Below, one piece after another: positions 26,201 to 38,000 of a stretch of DNA of 64,000 nt. The stretch is taken from positions 227,240 through 291,239 of the forward strand of contig MEHQ01001881.1 of assembly GCA_008828725.1 (NCBI GenBank). Direction: 5' to 3'. The position numbers and the translations under genes are program-made. The DNA is from Saccharina japonica (lineage: Eukaryota > Sar > Phaeophyceae > Laminariales > Laminariaceae). Each line of letters opens with the position of its first letter. Within the stretch, counting starts at the first letter, position 1. The notes under the pieces were generated by a model, which worked only from the letters and a program-made list of their open reading frames with translations, had not been told where the DNA came from and made no database searches.

Positions 26201-29200
26201 CGCCCGATGAAGCATTCGTAGATACATCGCAGGAGGATAATAAGCAGACGGTACTGCGGCCAAACGAGACAGAGGGGGAAGAAACCAATTCGTCCATTAA
26301 AACAGGAACGTTAAAGGGGGACAACCCGACGGCACTTCGACTAAACAACATACAGGAGGAAGATGACAACACAAAGGAGGAAGAAAACAACACAAAGGGG
26401 CAAGAAAACGTTCCGCCGACTGCAAGCGGAAACGAAGCGACCCTACGAGAGAAAGTAGCGGAAGAATGCACATCAACACTGCTTTCTTCGACTCCCGCAC
26501 AACAGCAACAACCTCTAAAAACGACACCAGCGGACGAGGGCAACAACGTTGACGCAGCAGTTGTTGCACCCGATCCGGCCATGGCAGGCAGTGCGAGTGG
26601 GAGTGTTTCAACAGGCACGGGGGAGCTGAGCGTAAAGGGGATGCTGTTGAACATCGCCAAGGAGCAAAAGGCGTCAGCAGAGGTGGAAGAGGAGGCGTGG
26701 CGGCGCAAAGAAGCCGTATTTTGGGCAGAGTGGGTAGCGCTAGCGGGTGAGGCGTTGGCGCGGAGAATCGTCACTCTGGCCGACGAGACTCTGCCACGCT
26801 TGAAGGAGGACACAGCAGCTATCACGGGGCTGAGCAGCGGAGCCTTGTTCCGTACCTCCGGCGCAGTGGGCACAGAAGAACAACAAGGATCGGTTCTAGA
26901 CGAAGAGGGAGGGAATATCGACGATGGCGCGAGCACTGCCTCGGCAAAGAAGAAAGGGAAAAGCAGAAAGGCGGCTAAGAAGGCCAAGCGCAAGAAAAAG
27001 CACGAGGAAAACTTCGGAAAAAATCTTGAAACCCGAATAGCGGAGGAGGTGGGCAAGCGCGGGGGTGTGGAGACCCTGTTCGGGTCGGCCAATGTTCTGT
27101 TTCAGCTCGAGATGGGCCCGAACGATCGAGTGGGGATAAAGGTCGCGGGGAAGAAAGACCAGATCTTCAACTATCGGTGCCCGCGCGAGCGTTGGGTGCA
27201 CTTGTCCTTCGTCTCCGATTCTGCGGGAGTGCTTCTCCTAGAAAATGGCAAAACCGCAAGCCGCCTCGGCGGCGTGACCGTGCCGCTTCCCATGCGAGAG
27301 ATCGGCGGGAGAGAAATGGCCTGCCAGTGCCTCGTGCAAGAAGTGAGGTACTGGAGCGTGAAGAGGTCCAAGGAGGATCTCGTGGCGTGGATGCACGAGG
27401 TCCTCCCTGGCAGTGCCGCTGCTGATGGACTCCTCGGATACTGGACGTTCGAGGAAGGGGCGGGAGAGTACGTCAACGACGTGACGGCTCAGAGGTTCCG
27501 GACACGCAAGGTCGGGAGGGGGATTAAGTGGGCAAACTCTGAGATGATGGTCGCTGTTGATGTTGAAGCACCGCCGACGCCGTCATGGAGAGAGAAGAAC
27601 GTATGCAAGGTATGCAAGCTATGCAAGCTATGCAAGGTGAAAAGTCATCGCAGAACGTGTAAGATGCAAGGCGGTTTGTAATTCACCGCATAACATGTAC
27701 GTAGTATGCAAGGTGATGATTCATCAGTCTGCCCCCCCCCCCCATCCCCCGCTTGGTGCTAGCAGTGTCTGCCTTGTCGGTGAAAACCCGGCATGCTCCG
27801 TCCCGGCATTGTAGGGATGCGAGGGTCTATGGTCATACGACTACGGCCGTGCGTGAAAATGAAGTACACCCCCCGCCCCCGCCCCCTCCTTTCCCCATCC
27901 ACTCCACGATCCGTTATGACTATTGCTCAAAGGGTGAAGGGAATTCGACCAGGTTTTGCCGTACCATGTCGCACAAACACATATAAGTATATTATTTGTG
28001 CCTACTACGCAGCGCGCCGGTCTCGAAATATGTGCGGCGTGCGAATATCCTTTCGGGTTCGCATTACGCGTACAAAAATGAACTAATTTTCACGATGTTG
28101 CTTGACGACCTGTTGTTGCTTGACGACGTGGCCACGCGGACGGGTTGACACTGCTACCAGGTGGAGCTGAGGCTGGGGAGACTAGCACAGCGGGGCCGGC
28201 TCCACCAACAGTTCGTGTCGTGCCCGAGGGGGTGCGGAGAGACTTACCTGCAGAAGGATTCAAAGGCACACGCAGCTTACCGTTGCGCCATGAGGATGGT
28301 CACGTGCTCGATGGCTTCGTGCGAGAAGCGACTGCCGGCGAAAGACCTCCCTAGGTGCGTATCCTACACAATCTAATATTCCTATGACGAGCTCGTTCAT
28401 ATACATACGTCGCATCTTCTAAAATTTCGGCGTAAAACGTCGTCACAATCAGACTTTCAACTACATTTTTGTTTGTGTTGTGCCTGTGCATTGCAAGAAC
28501 ACGCCTTTGCTCATCGTCAGTCCCCAAAACGATGCCGAGCACATGCAGCCGTTTACATCAAATACATGGGGCCGTGAACACCATTCGCCGCGCAATCAAT
28601 GTCGCCTCCAACCCGCGAGAGGTCACATGCGATTGCTCTGTATTGCTGTGTTGAGCACCCTTGGCGCGACGATTGATAATTGCCTTTGTCGGGATCATAA
28701 TTTTATTTTGTCACTATACGACGTCGTGTGAATGCCAAGATTCATGAGGCCGATCAGTTGTGTCTACGAAATATTGTACCGCATGAAATCTGCATGGCCA
28801 CACACGCAGAGGACGAAAAATCTCGATTCGTTTCCCCGAAGTGGATGCACGTACGCTATACTACCTATTCTATATACGATCTACACTGTTTACACCGTTA
28901 ATTGAGGCAGACGGAAAGAGATGGCCGATAATGTAGCAGGCTCGTGGGCGGAAAAGCGTTGTACCGGCACGTTTTCTTCGGAATACACTGTGGTCAGCCA
29001 CGGCTTCAGTACGAGTGTAGTTCCCCAGCATCATAGGGTTTAAACTTGAAGTACGGTACGTAACGGTCATTATGGTTGACACATTTTTCAAATCCCAGGA
29101 AGATGCATTTTGAACAACTGAACGACTGATTAACTGAACAACTGCACCCCACACCCACCCTATTCGGGGCAAATTGCTTCCAATTTCTGAACATAAAAAC

Positions 29201-29398
29201 GATTTTTGCAATACTGCTGTAGTTTATTTATGTCTTAGTGTTATGAAATATTGGACACTAAGCAAACGAAACATGACCAACAACGTGGTTGACATCTCCA
29301 TAGTACCTCCAAAGTACCAGCCGACCACATTTCTGCAACATCGATGTACATGCGCATGGCATATTTTCTAAACATTTAGACGAGGGGCCGGGCGGGGT

Positions 29399-29438
<40 letters not shown>

Positions 29439-29943
29439 CGTCAGAGGCTGCCCGGTATACCTCAAAATTGTAACATACCTGGTACGGTAGAGCACATCGA
29501 CACCACGGCGTCTGTTGTCAGAACATCGACTTAAAAACTGCGGGCATGAAGTGTCTTTCTCTGGTACACGTTTGCTGTGCACTGCTGAACATGCCCGATT
29601 GCGTGCTTGCCTGAGCAGACACTTGGAAGAGTACTGCGTCGCGCACGGAGCCTGGGTGCGCCTGGCCGAAGCCGGGGAAGAACATCGGGAGTCCTCTCCC
29701 TGCCCCAACTGTGGCGAAATTGTTAGCGGTTGCAACCTCAAGGTCCATCTAAAATACGTCTGCCAGTGGGTCAAGGAATCTTGTAGAAACTTGGGCTGTG
29801 CCGCCTACGTCCCGCGCATCCGCAGAGAAGAGCACGAGCGAAGGTTTTGCGGGGCTTCGAGCGCGGTGCGAAAGCGTCGGCGGCTAGCGAGGGCGAGGGC
29901 CAGGTCAAAGTACAGGCGACAGTGGGCCCAAGACGAGGAATGA
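23271..29943 (+). CDS. TRAF-type zinc finger / LamG-like mosaic protein
   Basis: No orthologue is recognised by name. Five exons give 1353 aa in phase: 23271-23410, 23760-24353, 24792-27600, 28161-28354 and 29619-29943. Residues about 220-480 are an array of TRAF-type fingers (CPSGCGEEI, CDGCGDTMPRKHLRAH, CPACHETV, CSGCGYMVVLQHLPRHQ, alternating with VxC-PxxGC units). At about 486 a concanavalin-like/LamG strand starts (LVFDSGKAYIALG, WTAEMWIWRP). It breaks off near 528 and resumes near 1011 (VLFQLEMGP, RWVHLSFV, GLLGYWTFEEGAG). Between them lie about 480 residues of coiled coil, Gly-rich and Glu/Thr/Asn-rich low complexity, and a KKKGKSRKAAKKAKRKKKH basic patch. Exons 4-5 add further fingers (CPRGCGETY, CPNCGEIV). 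The exon 1-2 junction and the exon 3-4 junction (donor 27601) rest on phase. Without the latter splice, translation would stop at 27681 after VCKVCKLCKLCK. Role unknown; ubiquitin-linked signalling is possible by analogy only. Confidence 0.82.
24375..24535 (+). repeat. CACATAC-type degenerate microsatellite
   Basis: Repeats of ACACATAC with A/C variants fill the start of the intron after exon 2 of the TRAF/LamG gene. They create a long open but non-coding His/Thr-rich frame. Confidence 0.8.
29399..29438 (+). repeat. Uninterrupted run of 40 G
   Basis: Forty consecutive G follow a GGGGCCGGGCGGGGT lead-in, inside the last intron of the TRAF/LamG gene. This is far beyond other homopolymers in the window. 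Confidence 0.95.
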
Positions 29944-32027
29944 AGATAGATTGTTTTGTGTGGGGATTGTTTATTTGTTCCTTCGTCGCCCCCACCGCTT
30001 GTTCGGACGCCGCGTGTGTGTATATGTTACAGTTACTGTAGTTGAAAATGTGTGCATGCTATGCCCCCACCGCTTGCTGTGTCAGTGTGTGCTGTTGCCT
30101 CATCGGTGAGGCGCGTATTGACCACTTACATCGCGTCGTTGACTGCTCAAATGGAGATATGTTCGCATCCCTACGTAGCGTATGTATGGCATATGCGCGT
30201 TCTCGAGTTTGATCGCTGGAAACGTCCACTGCAGAAAAAGAGCAGAAGAATAGCAGTGCGCGCAATTCGAGCGTTCGATATATAAAAGAACCACATTGCC
30301 TTGTCGGACAATATGACTATTATTATTCATAGTAGCAGCTCTTCTTGTAGAGGTCTTCTCGCAACAACAAAAATCACCAATATATTGAAACTGTGCAAAA
30401 AATGGCGTTACGATATAATACCGACGTGGGTATAATATATAGGTTGGTGCGCTCTGCTCTTTCGAAGACCCGTGCTGCTGCTCTAAAGAAAACACACAAA
30501 AACATTGTTACAGTATGTAGCACTAGAAGTGTTAGTCGCGTATATTATCATTGCAAAAACCGGAATCACTCATATCTGAGATACTTTACTAATAGTGCGT
30601 ACCAGGTAAATCGGCCAATGAGAAAATTGCGGGCACCTTTTATCTCTCTCCTCGTTCTTTGCCCAATAAGAAAAGCAAAATCCGTTCGAACGCAACTAGG
30701 GGTCATGGAGTAACAACCAAAAATATAAAAACCTGTCTTCCAATCTCTTCAGGTACGAGGGTGCCTTCTCGCCCTTCGCTTTGCAGATATACCATGGTAC
30801 ACAGCAAGCTACGTACCCAGTTAGTGCAGAGTGCCTTCCGTGGGTTTTTGATGGCAGGCAATATATTCCTTTACGAGACTGCCGAGATGCCGCCGAACCA
30901 ACCGGGGTGGTTTTAACGCAACTTTTTTTCCTGAACAGCTCGCTCTTAAAAGCTAACGACGCCCACGCGCAACGCACAACGCAAACCGAAACCAGGCAGA
31001 TCTTGACGGAAAATCTGGGCCGGAGCGGGAAATCGCATACCTAAATACCTATAGCAGTGTACGTCAGGATTGCCGAGGGCAGTTTCGACAATAGGAAATG
31101 GTCTACGTCCACTCCCTGTTCGTGCGCGATCGCTTTTAGACATTTCATCGCCCTTTCTGAGGGGTGTTCTTCCCATACTTTTCTTTGTGTGGATTTCAAC
31201 CGAGTACCCCCCCACAAAATCCATCCACTTTCTGGGCAGACACAGTCGGTTTTGGCATTGTCATGTATATGGTTACTGCCATTCATATAATTTATGCCAT
31301 TAATGTCATTAATTATGTCATGTCATTAATGCATCCGTGCCGTCAGGGTTACACCGTGCTATCATATCACACCTAGCAACACCCCTCACCCCTCACCCCT
31401 CAGTCCTACAGGAATGAATGTGTGTTGCATTGGCTCCCGCTTGAGTCCAAACAATACAAACACAAACACGAGCGCCTCTCCCCGCCCCCGTGCGGCATTC
31501 GCTCGCGGTGGCAGGATGGCAGGATAAATCGACATACCATCATACCCGTTGGATAAGCCTGCGATAAGCTCTACACGAAACTGATACCATACCAGGCACC
31601 AGACAACTACCAAAGAGGCCTACGTACGTACTGTGCGTACTGTACCTGCCTCGGTTCGGCGTCAAGACATCCAGCCGCCAAACTCGAAACAATGGCTCCA
31701 GGGGTACTCGAAACAAACAAAAACGACACACCACTCCCAAAAACAAACCGAGCCAGCAACTTACTACCACCCTCCTCTCCCCTCCTGTTCGTTATCGATT
31801 CTTAGTGTCATCCGGTCCGATCGTTCAGCCAGTCCACTGCGGACACAATCATCACCCTTTTCTGTGCTTTTTCGTCGTGGGGGGGCGGAGACCGTAACTG
31901 GTTTTCCTGCGCTGTGGAGGCTTTTCGCTGTCGTGCGAGCTTGTTTCCGATATATTTGGTTTCGACTCCGGGTCTCGCCGTCATCGGCAAGCGACCGCAC
32001 TATTAATACTATACTGCGGGTCACTCT
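29944..32027. other. Convergent spacer between TRAF/LamG gene and ARS2
   Basis: Two genes end here from opposite sides, so it holds both 3' untranslated regions. I see no coding region or RNA gene. ATTAATGTCATT-like repeats lie near 31290-31330. Confidence 0.5.
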
Positions 32028-35000
32028 TTACATGGTCTTCCTCTTCTTCTTGGGCCTGGAAGGGAAGGCATCGCCATAGTCCAAGTTGGGTGTCGTTTCC
32101 TGCCATTGACACACAACACACAGACAACACACAGACAACGAACGGTCAGCTCGACAAGGGGAACTGCAAAGGCATCGAACGTATCGAAACATCGCACACG
32201 CGGCGAAGATGTAGTAGCCCCTTTGCTCCCTCAAATAAATACCAGTATTACCCAATATGCCCACTCGAGTCATTGCGTTGCAGGAAGGAGCAAAATAAGA
32301 GTGGACGCCAACAGACTTAGACTTGGGTTGATAGGGCTCAATTTGAAATAATAAGAGCACACCCTCACATAGCCAACTACAGTAGGAGCAAGGAAACATG
32401 GGCGTCACCCGAGAGGTGTCCTACCCTTACTATTTTACTATCACGACTCCCTGTCGAGTCTACCTACTATTACTAATAGAGGAATGCCGTCAAGAGCGTA
32501 GTGAACTGAACTGCCTGTAAACAAAACTTCGTACCAACCCGTGGTATCGCAACGCATACAACACAACCAAAAACATACACCAACTGCGTTATTCCTGTGC
32601 ACGTGTCTACACTACACCCTCGAAGGGCAAAAACATTCAGTAGGTGCAGTATTTCCATACATTAGGCACGGTACTTCCGTACTTCTATACAGAAGGCGCG
32701 GTATTTTCATGCAGTAGGCACAGTACTTTCCATGCAGTAGGCACAGTGCTCCCATACAGTAGGCAAAGTACTTCAATGCAGTAGGCACTCGTACTCCCAT
32801 ACAGTACGCGCAGTACTCCAATACAGTAGCTCCAGGAAGCATTCGGAGTGAAGCACAGCAAAATCTAATAAAAAAGAAGCAAGGCAGAGCAGAAAAGAGC
32901 AGTTTGCGTACCTTAGGAGCATCGACATCAATGTAAGACACCAGGCTCCTCGGGTCCCTCGGGCCTATTGGCTCAACAGACCGGTTGTCCATCCGGCCCA
33001 TGCCCCGCCCGCCGAACCGTCCACCCCCACCACCCCCCCTGCCGCGGAAGGATGGCACGCCGCCCCCGCCTCCGCCCCCGCCCCTTCCTCCTCTGAAGCC
33101 ACGCCCACCTGACCCCATCATAACATCTGCCCAACATTGAGGGCGGGGGTGGGGGGGGGGTGTTTGCCGCTTGATACCCTCGCACAGAGCACAGAGACAA
33201 AATATGCAGAAGGCATCCAAGAAATTGGTGTGACTGATGCAGCTCGACAAAAGCAATTATATTCGCTGTTCGCAAAGCGCGCAATGCTCCAAGACAGATC
33301 AATAGCAACAACAAAAAAGGATTCGTATATCATCAGGTACTAGGTTTGCAGGAATATAGTCAATTCAATACTCGTACGTACTCTTACTGTATACCTGGTA
33401 CATTAACTTAAATCGCCCGTATGTACGCAGCATGCATACTACCGGCAAAGCCGCTGCACATACTGTAGCTATGATATATATACCATGTTGAACATACTGT
33501 AGTCCCCAGATAGAAATGCTAGCGTAAGAGGCGCTCACCCGGTGGCATTTGCATCTGCATAGGGAAGTCGCCCATCTGTCCCATCTGTCCCGGGGGTCCC
33601 ATGGGGCCCATGGGTCCCATCGGCATACCGCCCCCCATCATGGGGAAACCCGGTGCCCCCATAGGAGGCGGGCCCGGTGGCATGGCCGGAACAGAGCCGC
33701 CCATTGCCATTGCGCCAGGCAGCAGCACAACAGGTGGAGTGTTGGCGTCCGCCACAATGTTTGGCAGAGGCTTCAAGTCGTCTGCGAAGAACAACTCGCG
33801 CACGAACGGGTCCGTAGCCTGGGAGGGAGGGGCGGGATTGCGGTTGCAACGTATTACTATTAATACTGTGCTGGAATGTCGTATTTTTGTGACGCCCGTG
33901 TTCAAACTACTCGAGTAGTCCGCATGTTGGAAGAGCTGAATCAAGTACGGGTGCTACTTGATAATTTACAAGAGCACAGGGTGCTCTCCGCTTGCTATTA
34001 TGATTAGTAGGATTTCGTCCAGATGTCGAATACAAACCTCAAGTGCGGTACAGCAGTATTATATTATATGAACATCATGAGATATGGTAAGCTCCAACCT
34101 TCACCAGGAGGTTTGACATATGATACAACCACCGACACATGGCAGTTCAATCCGAAGGCCAGCGAATGTCGTTGATAGGCCAAGTCCTCTACTAATAGTT
34201 GACCTCCATTCCAAGCATTAGATAGACTACTCATAGACTATTCATTCATACCTGGTCGACCACGACCTTGTGCTTCTCGGGGTGCTTGTTGATGAGGTGC
34301 TTGTGAACGAACTCGGCCGCCTTGAACAGCTGCGGTAGGAACAGGGATGAACAATGGATGTTAGCACTTCGCACCAACAACAAATGACAAAAGGTCGAGA
34401 TAAACGATAAACAACGTATTCCAGCGGACCTATGCACCTCTCTCAACTCCTAAAGCTTCTCCACAGCTACACAAATGCATTTTCATCGACATATCATACG
34501 TGCAAGGCGGTACATTCTCCTGCACTAGCTAGACACATGCCATGCTTGCTCGCGATGCTTCCTTGCGGCCGTTGCTTGCCTTTTTTTCACCGCGCCAACA
34601 ACAGCGCCTCCCCACCCAGCCTCTTCATAGAATTTACAGTGTCCGTTAATGATAGTACAGGGATATTCATCTGAGAAAGACCGGAATTTTCCAGGAAAAA
34701 AAAAAGTGATCGGTTTTTTTCCAGTGGCAGCAAAAAAAAACGAAAAGAGACGGCAATCAAGAACATTATTCTCAGCTGTAAAAGGGGCCGGGAGCCGCGG
34801 CTTTCAAGCAAACACGCAGCTGCCCACCACGACACCTACACTGGGGTGCGTTTGTCGCAACTCCCGTCTCGAGCGATCTCTCGTGGTCAAAGCACGGTGG
34901 TTGGATCTGGTAACGAGGCTTGTGTCTCCGAGCTGTTGCAAATCTGCAAATCGCTCGTCCCAGCTACGCCCTCGAACAAAATTAATAGGGCTTGAGCCAG

Positions 35001-38000
35001 CATCTCCGCCCAACCAAACGAGGGTTGCCAGGTACCCCACGATCCACGGGGTCATTGTAACGTTGGCCGTTTTCAATTTCGATGTTTGCATCGCTCGTGG
35101 TGTCAACCGGCCCGTACTCCTTCGTACCACAAGTGAGTGGAATCGCGGCGCGTCGGTTTTCATCTACAGGATCCTCTCGGGTCAGAGGCTGACACCTCGC
35201 TGCTGGAGGCTTGAGGCCGTCTGTTGAGGTCAGAGGGACCACTTGAGACGCTGCAGCTGGTCGTGGGTTGCCTTGTCGAGGGAGAACGGGCTGGTGTTCG
35301 AAATCGATCCTTGATCTACTCTGTTGAGATTGTGGGGGTACATTTCTCTCTTGGCGAATCTGGACGGAGGGGCAGCCCCACCTCTGAAGGGCGAGACCAT
35401 TTGCCTCGCCGATTGCTCTCTTCGAACCCAGTAGAGTACAGTAGCCACGCTAAATATCACGTGCACCCCTCTTTCCTAGGTCGAGCACAAGTTGGGCCTA
35501 CAAGCAGCAGAATCTGCATAAGTTTCCCACCCTGATCCACGAAACGATATTGGTGACTTTTTTGTACCAGTTCTCGTAATTTGTGTTTTTTTACATCAGT
35601 GCAAGTACCACAACGAGTACGGGCCGATTGACACCACCAGCGATGCAAGCATCAAAATTGTAAACGGCCAACGTTACAATGACCCCGTGGGTCGTGGGGT
35701 GCCTGGCAACCCTCGTTTCGTTGGGCTGAGATGCTGGCTCAAGCCTCTTATTAAATCTCCTGGTGCACGTATCTGGACAACCGACTTGCTGCGTTTTTGC
35801 AGTTCGGAAAGACACGCCTTGCCGGCAGATCGGAGTACAGTGTCCCGGCCACAAGGGCTCAAATGACGCCGGCATTGGATAGAGGGGAGCTCCATTTGCT
35901 TGTGTTACCGAACAGGCCTTCTCTTTCGTCGTATCGATCGGTGGGGAAAAATGGCTTTGGTGTTTATACGTATCTTCATTCTGGGCTGTTCGGTATTTTT
36001 GTGATTCTACGAAAACAAAAAAAACGGACCAGGATTTTTCCTGGAAAAAACGTGCCCTTTTCAGATGATTGTTACTGTAGTAAAATTAAATCACCCCCCC
36101 GAACATTGACAAGAGTAGCCGTGCATTTCTTCAAGTTGTCAAAAACCATCCTGCAAGTACCGTGCAAAGGTCCCCGAATCCGCCCTTTGCGAGAGAGACA
36201 CTTGCCTTAGCGCACTTGGGCATTCCGCAGCGGGCATACCCTTCGTCCGTACGTCCCGTGTGCAGGCCTTGCCATGTTTCCACGTCCTGCGGATTCCGGA
36301 AACAACGACCATGCACCACACGCAGTTAAAGCATCGAACGGACGGCCTTCGGAGGTACAGCACACGAGTTCACGCAGTCTTCGCACACGAAATGGACAAG
36401 TCTTTGTGACTGCGTTGTTGAAGACACAGTCTCAAGACACAGTCGTCAGCACGCCCAGAGTAACATGTAACGTGTAACATTCGAGGCAGCAAAAGTATCA
36501 GCTCAGAGCGACGGACACACATTCCGAGCCACAACACACGATATATCCGTAGCGTAGACCGGTAGATTGGAATAGCACAAGAGCCGACCTATCGCTAGGT
36601 CGCTGGTCGGCTTCTATCACTTCCTTCTTCTCTGATGGCACAGCCTACTCGGTACCACCCCTCGCACTCCCATGTGTACGCTAACTGTGCGCTAACGTAG
36701 CTGCGCCAGTCAACAGAAAGGTGGTGGCTACCAACTGCAGTACGGTAATTGCCCCCAATAGTGCCGGTATCGCCAGCCAACAATATGTACCGGCACTATA
36801 GCGGCATACGGCGCACACCTCCACACTGGTCAATCCCATATGTGCCAAGCGAATGCACAGGCACTATAGCGGGTAGCCGGCACTAATCAACCGGCACCAT
36901 AGGGGGGCCAATAGAGGGACCACTACTCGTACTGCAATGTGATGGAAACCCTACCAGAGCATGAAACTTCGAGACGCACGGCCCTAAGCACCCCACACAC
37001 CTCTTTGACGCGTGCTTCGTAGCGTTGGAGAAGCGCCGCGTCCTTCTTGTTCCTTTCTTCCGCCTTCCCCGCGTCCTTAATCCGGGTAGCGGAGCATTCA
37101 TCCACGTACTCCGTTCCGAACTCCCGTTTCTTGCCGCCCCTTGCCGCGCCCGCCGCCGCCGCCCCGTTCTCAGCAGCACCCGCCCCCGCCCCGTTCCCTG
37201 ACGCGGATGGCGTGTCGCCGTCCATAGTCGCTGCAGCCTCGGCGTCGGCGACACGCATGGCCTGGATACAATCCATACAATTCAAGCAGGCGGAAGTGCG
37301 GTGGTTAAGCTTAACATGGCTTACTTAACCTGCATCTTTACCCATCCGCCGGAGGAGAAAAATAGCAAGAAAACGAAAACGAAATCGATAGCGCAAGCGA
37401 TTTCAGTACCCTGACGGGTTTTTGCTTCGCCCTGCAGCGCTCTGTCTAGACCGGACTTTTCCCTGATATTCGCTCTCAGGCAGGAGCACTGCGCACTGCA
37501 CCGGGACCAAACCGTCGTGCGCTTCCAAACAATTTCCACATGGCAACCAGCGTTGCCCCAACAAAATACGCCGACGCAAGTGGCGCAGGCGTCTTCCCCG
37601 TCCTATTGATAGCGCCTGAGATCACTTCAAGACGCCAAGAAAAGGCCTGTAAATAGATCAAAACGGACCTGTTTAAAACGCAACCAACGCCACCCTTGAC
37701 CCTTGCAAACCTGCACAATGCTACCCTTACTTCCTATGTCTACACGGCGACACGAGCGTCCCGACCGTCCTACCGATGGCCGGACAGAAGCACCGACAGT
37801 AGTGGTACCAGTGGCACCAGTGCCATCAGTGGCACCAGTGGCACCAGTGGCACCGCCAGCGAGGTCAGTAAAGCTGGCCAACTTATGGCCCAACCCCCCC
37901 CCCCGCCTCCCCCCCCCAGGTCTGACGTCGTCCTCCTCCACATTCCTCCACATGTTGACGCCAATAAAGCAAGAAACTGGACATCGCTCACCTCCAGCAC

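Noticed and set aside
26109-27092. 327-codon open frame on the minus strand
   Set aside because: It is the antisense of the TRAF/LamG exon. Its Ser/Pro-rich product has no motif, and the plus frame has strong domain evidence.
29376-29774. Poly-Pro protein on the minus strand at the G run
   Set aside because: The proline string is only the translation of the homopolymer. The rest is antisense to a finger exon.
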